Under the pieces are notes generated by a model. It was given only the letters and a program-made list of their open reading frames with translations. It searched no databases and was not told the DNA's origin. A DNA stretch of 64,000 bases from Bradyrhizobium tropiciagri (lineage in GTDB: Bacteria > Pseudomonadota > Alphaproteobacteria > Rhizobiales > Xanthobacteraceae): assembly GCF_018130545.1 (NCBI RefSeq), contig NZ_JAFCKF010000003.1, positions 496,001 through 560,000 on the forward strand, given 5' to 3'. Shown here one piece after another: positions 23,830 through 33,442 of the stretch. Made by a program: the position numbers and the translations under genes. Position 1 is the first letter of the stretch; the number at the start of each line of letters is the position of its first letter.

Positions 23830-24264
23830 ATGCGCCTGACTTCGTTCACGGATTTTGCGCTCCGCGCCCTGATGCGGCTGGCCGGCGAGCCGGACCGGTC
23901 GTTTGCCACCGGCGAGATCGCGGCCGAGTTCGGCATTTCCCGCAATCACCTCGCCAAGGTGGTGCGCGACCTCGCCGACGCCGGCTTCATCGCGACCCAG
24001 CGCGGCGCCGGCGGCGGTTTTTCGCTGGCGCGGCCGGCAGAGACCATCACTCTCGGACAAGTGGTCCGCGCGCTGGAAGGCGGCAGCGCGCTGGTCGAGT
24101 GTTTCAGGGATGATGGCGGAGAATGTGTGCTGCTGCCGCGCTGCCGGCTGAAGGCGAGGCTCGCGGCAGCCCGCGAGGCCTTCATGCGCGAGCTCGACGG
24201 GACCACGCTCGCCGACTGCGCTTACCTGCCACGTCCCGCGCGCCATCCGGCGCGCGTGTCATGA
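23830..24264 (+). CDS. Rrf2-family regulator, NsrR-like
   Basis: A 144-residue Rrf2 regulator starting MRLTSFTDFALRALMRLA. The winged helix spans residues ~1-75 (FGISRNHLAKVVRDLADAGF, then the wing RGAGGGFSLARP). Three cysteines, Cys91, Cys99 and Cys105 (ECFRDDGGECVLLPRC), match the iron-sulfur ligand cluster of NsrR. NsrR represses NO-detoxification genes until NO damages its cluster. It is divergent from the truncated globin with the 23757 dyad between. The ATG at 23830 gives the canonical N-terminus. Confidence 0.88.
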   Translation: MRLTSFTDFALRALMRLAGEPDRSFATGEIAAEFGISRNHLAKVVRDLADAGFIATQRGAGGGFSLARPAETITLGQVVRALEGGSALVECFRDDGGECVLLPRCRLKARLAAAREAFMRELDGTTLADCAYLPRPARHPARVS

Positions 24265-24293
24265 TCATCGCCGAACCGGATCGGTTTCGTAAC

Positions 24294-25016
24294 TCAGGCC
24301 TGCAGCACGCGTGTGGCGGCACGCTTTGAAGGGGCCGCACGCTTGCTGGCCGCAGCCGTCACGCTATGGCCGTTGAGGTGCTTGTCGTTCAGCGTCTTGC
24401 CGTTCAGTGCCTTGCCATTCAGTGCCTTGCCATTCAGCGTCTGGCCGTTGCCGGACTTGCCATTGGCTTTGGCAGCCTTCTTCGCCTTGGCCTTCCGCTC
24501 CTTGGCGCGCGTCTCAGCGAGCTTTTCGGCCTCGCGCTTGGCCTTCCGTTCGGCCTTTTCCTTCAGCCGCACCCGTTCCGCCCTCGCCTCCGCGCGCTGC
24601 TTCTTGCGCTTCTTCTCGCAGGCGTCGCACTTGCAGCCGATCGGCTTCAGATAGGCTTTGAAATAGTCGGTTCCGTAGTCGTAGTTGATCTCGTCGCCCG
24701 GCTCGATGTCCTTAATAGCGCGGATGAACACCTTGCGCTTGCGCGGCTTGACGTCGGATTCCGCATTCGGCCGGCAGGCGTGGTTGATGTAGCGGGCCAC
24801 ATTCTCGCGGATCGAGCCGTCGATGGTCCAGCGGTTGGTGAGCTCGAACAGATACTTGTTCTCGATCGCGTCCTCATCCTTCTTCTTCGAGTCGAGCAAC
24901 GGCCCGAAATAGCGGATGATCTTGGTGCCTTTCTTGATCGGCTTGGTGGCGAAGAGGCCGAGGCCGGTACGGGAGCGGCCGACGCGATAGGGCTTGTGCG
25001 ATAATGATGCGGTCAT
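24294..25016 (-). CDS. SET-domain protein with lysine-rich repeat tail
   Basis: A 240-residue protein. Residues ~10-120 are a SET domain: GRSRTGLGLFATKPIKKG, the cofactor-binding NHAC (78-81) and the YDYG (112-115). A post-SET CxCxxC follows (Cys128, Cys130, Cys133). SET enzymes methylate lysines using S-adenosylmethionine. The tail (~135-240) is Lys/Arg/Glu-rich coiled-coil-like, then a 5-residue repeat (LNGKA, LNGKA, LNGKT), then basic. Both key motif groups are intact, so it is probably active. The substrate is unknown. Confidence 0.88.
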   Translation of the reverse strand: MTASLSHKPYRVGRSRTGLGLFATKPIKKGTKIIRYFGPLLDSKKKDEDAIENKYLFELTNRWTIDGSIRENVARYINHACRPNAESDVKPRKRKVFIRAIKDIEPGDEINYDYGTDYFKAYLKPIGCKCDACEKKRKKQRAEARAERVRLKEKAERKAKREAEKLAETRAKERKAKAKKAAKANGKSGNGQTLNGKALNGKALNGKTLNDKHLNGHSVTAAASKRAAPSKRAATRVLQA

Positions 25017-25179
25017 GACGATCGAGGTTACGGCACGCTGGGTGCACGCGACAAAGTTGCGAAGCCGCCCTTCTAGGACGATTCCGCGCGCCTGTCAGGT
25101 GTTTCCCGCGTGTCTATTGAACCTTCCCCAGATTGCATATGTCAGACACAAAGTAACGTCCGGATCGCAGGTTTTCCCA

Positions 25180-25782
25180 ATGAAATACCTTGCTTTTGCA
25201 ACAATCATTATGGCGCTCGCCTGCGCAAATCCTGGTCAGGCTGGCGCTGAGACGATCAGCAGCAGCTACACCTCGACCGCGCCGAAGGCCTGCCGCATGA
25301 TCGGCAAGCCCAATGAAGAGGACGGCAGCACCACGCGGGTCTGCCCGGGAAAATCCGGTCTTGTGGTGCTGATCAGCGAGGGCGATCTGCGCGAAGTGGT
25401 CTCGGTGGGCCGCAACCGCCAAGCAGCAGCGCGGGAACCTGCGGCGCAGGCCTGGTTTGGTCCGTTCAGCTCGACGGGCGATACACTCGAATGGCGGGCA
25501 GCCGGCAGCAAGCCGTTTGCGATCATCCAGCGCTGGCAGATTGCCGACAACAGCGAGCAGGACAAGCGCGGCGGCCCGGTCTCACGGGCGATGCTCGCCG
25601 TGACGCGGTTGCCGCCGGGCGATGTCTGCCATGTCGCCTATGTCGATGTCGCCGCCAATCCCAACGCCAACGAGCTGGCGCGGCAGGCCGCCGACGATTT
25701 CGCCCGCGATTTCAAATGCGGCGCGGACAAGGTCAAGACGATCGGACAGAGCGGCCGCACCACGTCGCTGACGAACCGTTAG
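25180..25782 (+). CDS. Hypothetical secreted protein
   Basis: A 200-residue exported protein with signal peptide 1-26 (ending GQAGA). The mature part has four cysteines (KACRMIG, RVCPGK, GDVCHVAYVD, DFKCGADK), a beta-strand pattern and FGPFSSTGDTLEWR. It resembles rhizobial proteins of unknown function about 190 residues long; I cannot name a domain. The ATG at 25180 is chosen because the signal peptide starts there. Its stop overlaps the stop of the convergent TetR gene by 4 bases. Confidence 0.75.
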   Translation: MKYLAFATIIMALACANPGQAGAETISSSYTSTAPKACRMIGKPNEEDGSTTRVCPGKSGLVVLISEGDLREVVSVGRNRQAAAREPAAQAWFGPFSSTGDTLEWRAAGSKPFAIIQRWQIADNSEQDKRGGPVSRAMLAVTRLPPGDVCHVAYVDVAANPNANELARQAADDFARDFKCGADKVKTIGQSGRTTSLTNR

Positions 25783-26504
25783 GGCCGCGCCGAGCGGCCC
25801 GCGGACAATCGCAGCATCGCGGTCAACAACGTCTCCACCGATGTGCCCTCCGGCGACCGATCCAGAATCGTCTTGAGGCGTCCGTCGAGCAGCAGCATGG
25901 TGAAGCCATGCACCAGCGACCAGGCCGACGCGATCGCAGCCGCCTGCTCCAGCGTCAGCTGCTCCTTGGAAATCTGCTCATGGCGGCTGGCGCCGACGCC
26001 GCGGGTCAGCCCCGCGAACGACGCCTCCGACGCCTCGTGCAGCGACGGCCGCGCATGATCGAGCCGCTCACTGCGGAACATCAGCCCATACATGCCGGGA
26101 TGTGCCTGCGCATAGGCGACATAGGCCTTGGCGCTCGCCACGCCCTTTTCGGGCGGTGTCGCCGCCGACGCGTCCGCCGCCGCCATCGCCTGACCGAACT
26201 GCCGGAAACCGATCGCGGCGAGTTCGCTGAGCAAACCGGTGAGATCGCCGAAGTGATGCGTGGGCGCGGCGTGCGACACGCCGGCCTCGCGCGCCACCGC
26301 CCGCAATGTCAGTCCCGCCAGTCCGTCGCGCTCGAGCACGCGCTCGGCGGCTTTCAGCAGCGCTTCGTGCAGATCGCCATGATGATACGGCGTGTCATGG
26401 GCGCGGCGTCGCTGTGCCGGACGATCGGCGGTTGGGCGCGCAATCCGGCGGGTCCGCGCCGGTGTCGCGCGAGTCGCCTTGTTTTCCTTGGACAATCTTG
26501 TCAT
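25779..26504 (-). CDS. TetR/AcrR family regulator
   Basis: A 241-residue TetR-type repressor. After a basic, disordered ~38-residue N-terminus, residues ~45-95 hold the helix-turn-helix (LLKAAERVLERDGLAGLTLR, then EAGVSHAAPTHHFGDLTGLL). The remainder is the helical ligand-binding domain. The HFGDL replacement of YxHF is common in this branch. The ATG at 26504 follows AAGGG. It is divergent from the carotenoid oxygenase with two palindromes between, and the same pair recurs before 28318, so the regulator very likely controls both units and itself. Confidence 0.93.
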   Translation of the reverse strand: MTRLSKENKATRATPARTRRIARPTADRPAQRRRAHDTPYHHGDLHEALLKAAERVLERDGLAGLTLRAVAREAGVSHAAPTHHFGDLTGLLSELAAIGFRQFGQAMAAADASAATPPEKGVASAKAYVAYAQAHPGMYGLMFRSERLDHARPSLHEASEASFAGLTRGVGASRHEQISKEQLTLEQAAAIASAWSLVHGFTMLLLDGRLKTILDRSPEGTSVETLLTAMLRLSAGRSARP

Positions 26505-26523
26505 GCGGCCCTTATAGGTCGCA

Positions 26524-26596
26524 ATTTTTACACTGTAAAGATTTTGCTTGACGATCGGTGGCGTCATCCCTACTGATATCTTTACGATGTAAAGAT
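26524..26596 (+). promoter_or_regulatory. TetR-controlled promoter with paired operators (carotenoid oxygenase)
   Basis: Operator 1 is ATTTTTACACTGTAAAGAT (26524-26542) and operator 2 is ATCTTTACGATGTAAAGAT (26578-26596), a perfect 8-bp-arm palindrome. Between them lies TTGACG (26548-26553), a 17-base spacer and TACTGA (26571-26576), a sigma-70-type promoter. Repressor at both sites would enclose the promoter. The same layout recurs at 28228-28299. Confidence 0.85.
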
Positions 26597-26616
26597 CATA
26601 ATGCAGGGAGACCGGA

Positions 26617-28020
26617 ATGCTCGACCAGGTCACAACCACCACGGCGCGCACCAATCTGGCGCCGATCCCGTTCGAAGCCGATGCGCCGTTCCTGAAGATC
26701 ACGGGCGAATTGCCGCGCGAGCTGAACGGCACGCTCTACCGCAACGGTCCCAATCCGCAGTTCGAGGCACCGGGCGCGCACTGGTTCGTCGGTGACGGCA
26801 TGCTGCACGCGTTCCACCTCGAGAACGGCCGCGCCAGCTACCGCAACCGCTGGGTCCGCACCCCGAAATGGCAGGCCGAGCACGATGCCGGCCGCGCGCT
26901 GTTCGGCGGCTTCGGTCGCAAGATCCCGGATGCGCCGGCAACGACCACGACCGACGGCGGGGTCGCCAACACCAACATCATTTTCCATGGCGGCCGCCTG
27001 CTCGCACTCGAGGAAGGCCATCTGCCGACCGAGATCGAGCCCGGCACGCTCAATCGCCTTGGCTATTGCGACTACAAGGGCGCGATCGCAGGCCCGTTCA
27101 CCGCACATCCCAAGATCGATCCGGTCACCGGCGAGATGGTGTTCTTCGGCTACAACGCCGCGGGTCCGCTGACGCCCGCGCTGTCGTTCGGCGCGGTGAG
27201 CTCATCCGGCGTGGTGAGCCGGTTCGAACGCTTCGAGGCGCCCTATGCCAGCATGGTGCACGACTTCATCGTCACCGAGAACCATGTGCTGTTTCCGATC
27301 CTGCCGATCACCGGCAGCATGCAGCGCGCGATGCGCGGACAGGCGCCCTACGCCTGGGAGCCGGAGAAAGGCGCCTATGTCGGCGTGATGAAGCGCAGCG
27401 GTTCGTCAAAGGACATCGTCTGGTTCCGCGCCGAGACCTGCTACGTCTTTCATGTCATGAACGCCTGGGAAGACGGCAACCGCATCATCGCCGACGTGAT
27501 GCAGTTCGAGGAAGCGCCGCTGTTCAACCACCCAGACGGCTCGCAGACCGACCCGAAGAAGAACCGTGCGCGGTATTGCCGCTGGACCTTCGACCTCTCA
27601 GGGAATACCGACCGCTTCACGCAAACCTATCTCGACGACCTCACCGGCGAATTCCCCCGCGTCGACGATCGCCGCGCGGGCTTCGCCAGCAATCACGGCT
27701 GGTACGCCTGCGCCAATCCCGACCTACCGATGTTCGGCGCGCTCTCCGGGATCGTGCATGTCGACGGCCATGGCAAGCGGCTCGGCCATTATCTCCTGCC
27801 CGCCGGCGACACCATCTCCGAGCCTGTGTTCGTCGAGCGCAGTGCCGACGCCGCGGAAGGCGACGGCTGGCTGCTCGCGGTGGTCTGGCGCGCCCGCGAA
27901 AATCGTAGCGACCTCGCCGTGTTCAACGCACAAGATGTCGAGGCGGGCCCGACCGCGCTGGTCCATCTCGGCCATCGCGTGCCGGATGGATTCCACGGCA
28001 ATTGGGTCGGGGCGCAGTAA
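26617..28020 (+). CDS. Carotenoid oxygenase family protein
   Basis: A 467-residue seven-bladed propeller dioxygenase of the RPE65/carotenoid/lignostilbene cleavage family. The four iron-binding histidines are visible: His164 (FTAHPKID), His215 (SMVHDFIVT), His279 (YVFHVMNAWEDG) and His460 (DGFHGNW). These enzymes split a C=C bond in carotenoids or in lignin-derived stilbenes; sequence alone does not decide which. No signal peptide, so cytoplasmic. GGGAG lies 7 bases before the ATG at 26617. Controlled by the divergent TetR gene through paired operators. Confidence 0.93.
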   Translation: MLDQVTTTTARTNLAPIPFEADAPFLKITGELPRELNGTLYRNGPNPQFEAPGAHWFVGDGMLHAFHLENGRASYRNRWVRTPKWQAEHDAGRALFGGFGRKIPDAPATTTTDGGVANTNIIFHGGRLLALEEGHLPTEIEPGTLNRLGYCDYKGAIAGPFTAHPKIDPVTGEMVFFGYNAAGPLTPALSFGAVSSSGVVSRFERFEAPYASMVHDFIVTENHVLFPILPITGSMQRAMRGQAPYAWEPEKGAYVGVMKRSGSSKDIVWFRAETCYVFHVMNAWEDGNRIIADVMQFEEAPLFNHPDGSQTDPKKNRARYCRWTFDLSGNTDRFTQTYLDDLTGEFPRVDDRRAGFASNHGWYACANPDLPMFGALSGIVHVDGHGKRLGHYLLPAGDTISEPVFVERSADAAEGDGWLLAVVWRARENRSDLAVFNAQDVEAGPTALVHLGHRVPDGFHGNWVGAQ

Positions 28021-28061
28021 CGGCCGATCGTCTCAGACGCAAGAGCATCAACCTCTCCAAT

Positions 28062-28151
28062 CGTCATGCCCGGCCTCGTGCCGGGCATCCACGTCTTTCT
28101 CGCCGCCGGTGGGAAAAGAAGTTGATGGCCGGGACAAGCCCGGCCATGGCG
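28062..28151. repeat. CGTCATGCCCGG-type palindromic element
   Basis: Outer half CGTCATGCCCGGCCTCGTGC faces an inverted half (GATGGCCGGGACAAGCCCGGCCATGGCG) across ~30 bases. Same family as 35414-35496 but less perfect. It occupies most of the gap between the carotenoid oxygenase and the next promoter. Confidence 0.8.
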
Positions 28152-28227
28152 GTGCCGGACAGTGAATGCCGTGTGCAGCTAACGCCTAGATTATTGCCTT
28201 ATCTCTATTTTTCTCCATCACATCACG

Positions 28228-28299
28228 ATTTTGACACTGTAAAGATTTCGCTTGACGCTCTTCTTGCCCGCCTCTACGGTATCTTTACGGTGTAAAGAT
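28228..28299 (+). promoter_or_regulatory. Second TetR-type promoter with paired operators (membrane operon)
   Basis: Operator ATTTTGACACTGTAAAGAT (28228-28246), TTGACG (28252-28257), a 17-base spacer, TACGGT (28275-28280), then operator ATCTTTACGGTGTAAAGAT (28281-28299). The architecture copies 26524-26596, with the two operators one base closer together. The downstream genes are 28318 and probably 28952. Confidence 0.85.
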
Positions 28300-28317
28300 C
28301 AGCCATCGAGGCTTCCA

Positions 28318-28893
28318 ATGACGATCTTCCTGATCCTCGCTCCATACGGCGCCTTCGCCACGCTGATGCTGGTGGCTTCGGCCACGGTGAGCCTGCTCTG
28401 TGCCGCACTGATCTGCCTTGCCGTCATCGCATTCGATATCGCGCGCGGCCGCAGCATCAAGATCCTCGGCGTCGGCTCGGTGGTCGTGTTCACCGCGGTC
28501 GGTCTCTATCTCACCTTCATCGATGCAACGGCGAGCAGCATCGCGGTCAAGATCGCCGTCGATGCCGGCATCCTCGTGGTGTCGCTCGGCTCGATCCTGA
28601 TCGGCCGTCCCTTCACGCGGCAATATGCGCTCGAGCAAGTCGACGCCGAGATCGCGAAGCAGCCAGGCTTCCTCACCGCCAACTATTTGATCACCGGCGC
28701 CTGGACCGCCGCGACGCTGCTGATGCTGATCGGCAACGTCGCGGTGCTCTACGTGCCCGCCCTGCCACTGTGGACCGGCCTGCTGATCGCCTTTGCCGCG
28801 CGCAACGCCGCTGTCGGTTTCACCCGCTGGTATCCGCAGTATCGCATGGCCAAGGACGGCGTGCCGCCGGCGAGCGCGCTCCCGTCGCACTGA
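28318..28893 (+). CDS. Multi-pass membrane protein in the TetR regulon
   Basis: A 191-residue protein with about five or six membrane helices (FATLMLVASATVSLLCAALIC, ILGVGSVVVFTAVGLYLTF, IAVDAGILVVSLGSILIG, WTAATLLMLIGNVAVLYV). Family unknown; it lacks motifs of known transporters. The start lies 19 bp after the second operator. It is followed 58 bp later by the YciB-like gene on the same strand. A role in export or membrane handling of the compound sensed by the TetR protein is a guess. Confidence 0.8.
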   Translation: MTIFLILAPYGAFATLMLVASATVSLLCAALICLAVIAFDIARGRSIKILGVGSVVVFTAVGLYLTFIDATASSIAVKIAVDAGILVVSLGSILIGRPFTRQYALEQVDAEIAKQPGFLTANYLITGAWTAATLLMLIGNVAVLYVPALPLWTGLLIAFAARNAAVGFTRWYPQYRMAKDGVPPASALPSH

Positions 28894-28951
28894 ACGCTGC
28901 TGACACAACACAAGAACGATCACCGCACCCGAGGAAACGGAACCCACCACG

Positions 28952-29506
28952 ATGAAGAGCGTATTTGCCAGGCTCGCGAGCGACTTCCTCTCCACCATCG
29001 TGTTCCTGGTGGTCTATCTCACCACCGACAATGTGCTGATCGCCACCGGCGTTGCGATCGCGGGTGCGATTGCGCAAGTGATCTATGCCCGCGTCAAGGG
29101 ACAGGCGCTCGGCTACATGACCTGGGCGAGCCTTGGGCTGGTGATCGTGCTGGGCGGCGCGACGCTCGTCACCAACGATCCGCGCTTCGTGCTGGCGAAG
29201 CCTGCGATCGGTCACATCGCGATCGGCGCGATCATGCTGAAGCGTGGCTGGATGCTGCGCTACCTGCCGCCGATCGTGACCGAGACCATTCCGGAATATG
29301 CCACCCTCGCCGGCTATGCCTGGGCCGGGCTGATGTTCATCCTGGCTGCCGGCACCATCGCGGTCGCTGCAACCGGCGACATGAAGCTGTGGGCTTTCTA
29401 CGTCTCGGTGGTGTTGCTCGGCGCCAAGATCGCCGCCTTCGCCATCCAGTATGTCGCCTTCCGCTTCCTGGTCGGAAGCCGGTTGCGCGCCACAGCCCGC
29501 GCCTGA
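28952..29506 (+). CDS. YciB/IspZ-like inner membrane protein
   Basis: A 184-residue protein with about five membrane helices resembling the YciB / intracellular septation A family: FLVVYLTTDNVLIATGVAIA, the GGATLVTNDPRFVLAKPAI loop and LKRGWMLRYLPP. YciB family members affect septation and envelope synthesis. GAGGAAACGG precedes the ATG. It probably belongs to the operon beginning at 28318. The true septation IspZ may lie elsewhere; this could be a paralogue. Confidence 0.78.
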   Translation: MKSVFARLASDFLSTIVFLVVYLTTDNVLIATGVAIAGAIAQVIYARVKGQALGYMTWASLGLVIVLGGATLVTNDPRFVLAKPAIGHIAIGAIMLKRGWMLRYLPPIVTETIPEYATLAGYAWAGLMFILAAGTIAVAATGDMKLWAFYVSVVLLGAKIAAFAIQYVAFRFLVGSRLRATARA

Positions 29507-29583
29507 TCGCCGCAGCCACGAACTAGGCGCGCGCGGCAAGATGAGCTATACCCGCGCACGCTGTTAACTGGAGGGAGACATCA

Positions 29584-29880
29584 ATGGCGGTGGACGGAAA
29601 CTGGAATCTGACGATGACGACGCCGATGGGCGAGCGCAAGGCGACGCTGTCGCTGGCAAGCTCCGGCGGCACGCTCACCGGCACGCAGGGCGCCGAGGGC
29701 AACTCCACCGACATCTTCGACGGCACCGTGAACGGCGACGACGTCACCTGGAAAGTTTCCATCACCAACCCGATGCCGCTGACGCTCGAATTCACCGGCA
29801 AGGTCGCCGGCGACGGCATCTCCGGCGAGATGGGCATCGGCCCGATGGGCAGCTTCCCCTTCACCGGCTCGCGGGCGTAA
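29584..29880 (+). CDS. Small beta-rich hypothetical protein
   Basis: A 98-residue cytoplasmic protein: MAVDGNWNLTMTTPMGERKA, then repeated Thr/Gly strands (LASSGGTLTGTQ, DIFDGTVNGDDVTWKVSITN, LEFTGKVAGDGISGEMGIG). This is a small beta-barrel-like pattern seen in many alphaproteobacterial proteins without assigned function. GGAGGGAGACATCA precedes the ATG. An intrinsic terminator overlaps its stop. Confidence 0.7.
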   Translation: MAVDGNWNLTMTTPMGERKATLSLASSGGTLTGTQGAEGNSTDIFDGTVNGDDVTWKVSITNPMPLTLEFTGKVAGDGISGEMGIGPMGSFPFTGSRA

Positions 29881-29892
29881 CCGCCCTTTTTT
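29873..29892 (+). terminator. Intrinsic terminator
   Basis: Stem GGGCG, loop TAAC, stem CGCCC, then TTTTTT. It overlaps the stop codon of the 29584-29880 gene and ends 2 bases inside the stop of the convergent DUF429 gene. Confidence 0.85.
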
Positions 29893-30561
29893 AGAACCAG
29901 ATCTGCATCGGCAGATCATGCGCATCCAGCGGCTGCGATCCCCCGGGAACGCAGCCGCTTGGTTTTTGGGCCGCGAGCGCCACCGCGCAGGCATCCAACA
30001 CGTCGTCGCGTTTCGCGCCGGTACCGATCCGCACCTCGGTGAGCCAGCGATCGATCTCGCGAAAACCTGCTCGCTTCAGCAGCCTGCGACGCAGCGCGTC
30101 GCCCTCCTCCGACTTCTTGCGCGGCAATGGCGTGCCGCCGTTCAGCCGCAGGAACACCAGTTCGGGATGCACCTCGCGGATGTCGCGCGCGGGATTGGCG
30201 CGGACGAACGCATCGACCTCCATGATCTTCGGCCCGATGTGCCAGAGCTGGCGCGAGACGCAGGTCTGCCCTCGGCGCCGCGCTTCCTCATTGGCCTTGT
30301 CGGGATCGCGAAACTCCTGCCACAGCCAACGCCGCGCACCGGTGAAGACGCGCGAGGTGTGCGGACGAAGCTGCTCGCGGGCGAGACGGTCACAACCGCG
30401 TTGGCCGTCGTCGGTCATGCCGATCGGGATATCGATCCCGGCGCGATCGAACGGACGCGAAAGCGCATCCGCAATGTCGCTATGAAAGGAAATCGTGCGC
30501 TGGTCGCCGTCGATGGTGACGGCGACCCAGCCTTTGGAGAACCCGTCGAGGCCGACCGCAA

Positions 30562-30565
<4 letters not shown>
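29891..30565 (-). CDS. DUF429 domain protein
   Basis: A 224-residue protein matching DUF429: [19 protein letters not shown], a DIPIG motif ([20 protein letters not shown]), FTGARRWLW and [16 protein letters not shown]. The fold is RNase H-like with an early Asp (GLDGFSKGW). The function is unknown but conserved, and a nuclease role has been suggested by fold. Its ATG overlaps the fumarase stop codon by 4 bases, so the two genes are translationally coupled. Confidence 0.88.
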
Positions 30566-32217
<1,652 letters not shown>

Positions 32218-32451
32218 GAGCTGCTCTTTGGGCTTGCAGGCCGGGTTCGAAGGCCGGTCCGGCCGTGAGGCCGCCGGCAATGTAGAGCCGTTCTAAGCCT
32301 TTTTCGGGCAAAGGAAAGGGAAGCCGGCTGCCTTCCAGCCATGCGCGGGACCGGCAATCCACGTGCTAGGTTTCATGCCACGGTAATCTTGGGTTGCCAC
32401 AACGCGCAGCACACCACCAACCGGCCAGCGAAGCCGTCAGGAGGCCTTCAT

Positions 32452-32769
32452 ATGAAGACAGCGCTTTTCATCCGGTTTGCGGCGCTGGCCTTGTTGATCG
32501 CGCTCCCGAGCGCCGTCGATGCGGCCCGCCTCGGCAGGGTGTGCGGCGGCATCGCCGGCCTGCAATGCAGCAGTCGCGGCCAGTTCTGCCAGTTCAAACC
32601 CGGCAGCTGCGGCCGTGCCGACCAGTCCGGCAGCTGCGCGTTCCGGCCGACGATCTGCAACAAGATCTTCAAGCCGGTGTGCGGCTGTGACGGCAAGACC
32701 TACGGCAATGATTGCGAGCGCCGCGCCGCCGGCGCCTCCAAGGCACAGGACGGAAAGTGCCCGTCCTGA
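32452..32769 (+). CDS. Secreted Kazal-type protease inhibitor domain protein
   Basis: A 105-residue exported protein with signal peptide 1-25 (ending VDAA). Ten cysteines lie at 31, 39, 46, 53, 62, 69, 77, 79, 88 and 103. The C-terminal part carries the Kazal core KPVCGCDGKTYGNDC. Kazal domains inhibit serine proteases through a loop near the second core Cys. The N-terminal Cys-rich part (CGGIAGLQCSSRGQFCQF) is follistatin-like. GGAGG sits 8 bases before the ATG at 32452. It would act outside the cell or in the periplasm. Confidence 0.88.
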   Translation: MKTALFIRFAALALLIALPSAVDAARLGRVCGGIAGLQCSSRGQFCQFKPGSCGRADQSGSCAFRPTICNKIFKPVCGCDGKTYGNDCERRAAGASKAQDGKCPS

Positions 32770-32841
32770 CGGGGCCGTATTGACGCGCTGCGCGAGAGCC
32801 TGCATGTAGCTTCGCGTATTTTCATACCGCGGGGGTATTTC

Positions 32842-33330
32842 GTGACAGCACCGTTGCGCCGACGCTCTTTCAGCATCCGCCCCACCCTGCCTGCCGCACT
32901 GATCGCGCTGGCGACCGCCTTCGCCGCCGCACCCGCTCATGCGGATCCCTGCGTGGACATCGCCAAGCAGCTCGCCGGTCAGATCGACGGGCTGAAGGTC
33001 AATTTCAGCGCCGCCAACATCACATACCTCACACACCCGGCCGCCAAGGAACTGTCGCTCGGCTGCCGCGGCAAGGACTATTCGATCGAGCTCTATGCCA
33101 AGACCGATCGCAAGATGAAGCCGGAATTCTTCAACCTGGTGGGCGCGGCCACCGCGCTGATCTTCACCGTGCCGAAGGACGACGCCACCACCGGCACCTC
33201 GCGCTGCCTGAAACGGATGGGGATCCTGCGCGGCAACACCATCAACATGCGCTATCGCCGCCTCAATCTCGAATGCACGCGCACCCGGACCGACGCCTCG
33301 ATCACGGTCCGTCGCGGCAACAACGAGTGA
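32842..33330 (+). CDS. Hypothetical secreted protein
   Basis: A 162-residue protein with a long basic signal region (MTAPLRRRSFSIRPTLPAAL, then LATAFAAAPAHA). The mature part has cysteines in DPCVDIAK, LSLGCRGK, SRCLKRMG and LECTRTR, two likely disulfides. No family recognised. The CAGAGCGTTTTCG repeat begins 6 bases after its stop. Confidence 0.7.
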   Translation: MTAPLRRRSFSIRPTLPAALIALATAFAAAPAHADPCVDIAKQLAGQIDGLKVNFSAANITYLTHPAAKELSLGCRGKDYSIELYAKTDRKMKPEFFNLVGAATALIFTVPKDDATTGTSRCLKRMGILRGNTINMRYRRLNLECTRTRTDASITVRRGNNE

Positions 33331-33336
33331 TCGGTC

Positions 33337-33442
33337 AGAGCGTTTTCGAGCGAAGTGGATGCCGGTTCGCGTGAAGAAAACGCGTCAAAACTAGAATCTG
33401 GAGCACTCCGTTCCGATTCAATCGGAACGGAAAGTGCTCTAG
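33337..33442. repeat. Dispersed AGAGCGTTTTCGAGCG element
   Basis: Begins AGAGCGTTTTCGAGCGAAG and ends AAAGTGCTCTAG, with an inner hairpin GAGCACT-CCGTTCCGATT-CA-ATCGGAACGG-AAAGTGCTC. I recognise this element as frequent between alphaproteobacterial genes (from memory). Its final CTAG supplies, on the minus strand, the TAG stop of the 33439-33879 gene. Confidence 0.8.

Noticed and set aside
26505-26732. N-terminal extension of the TetR frame
   Set aside because: It would translate through its own operators and promoter region; the start at 26504 has an AAGGG site and gives a normal TetR length.
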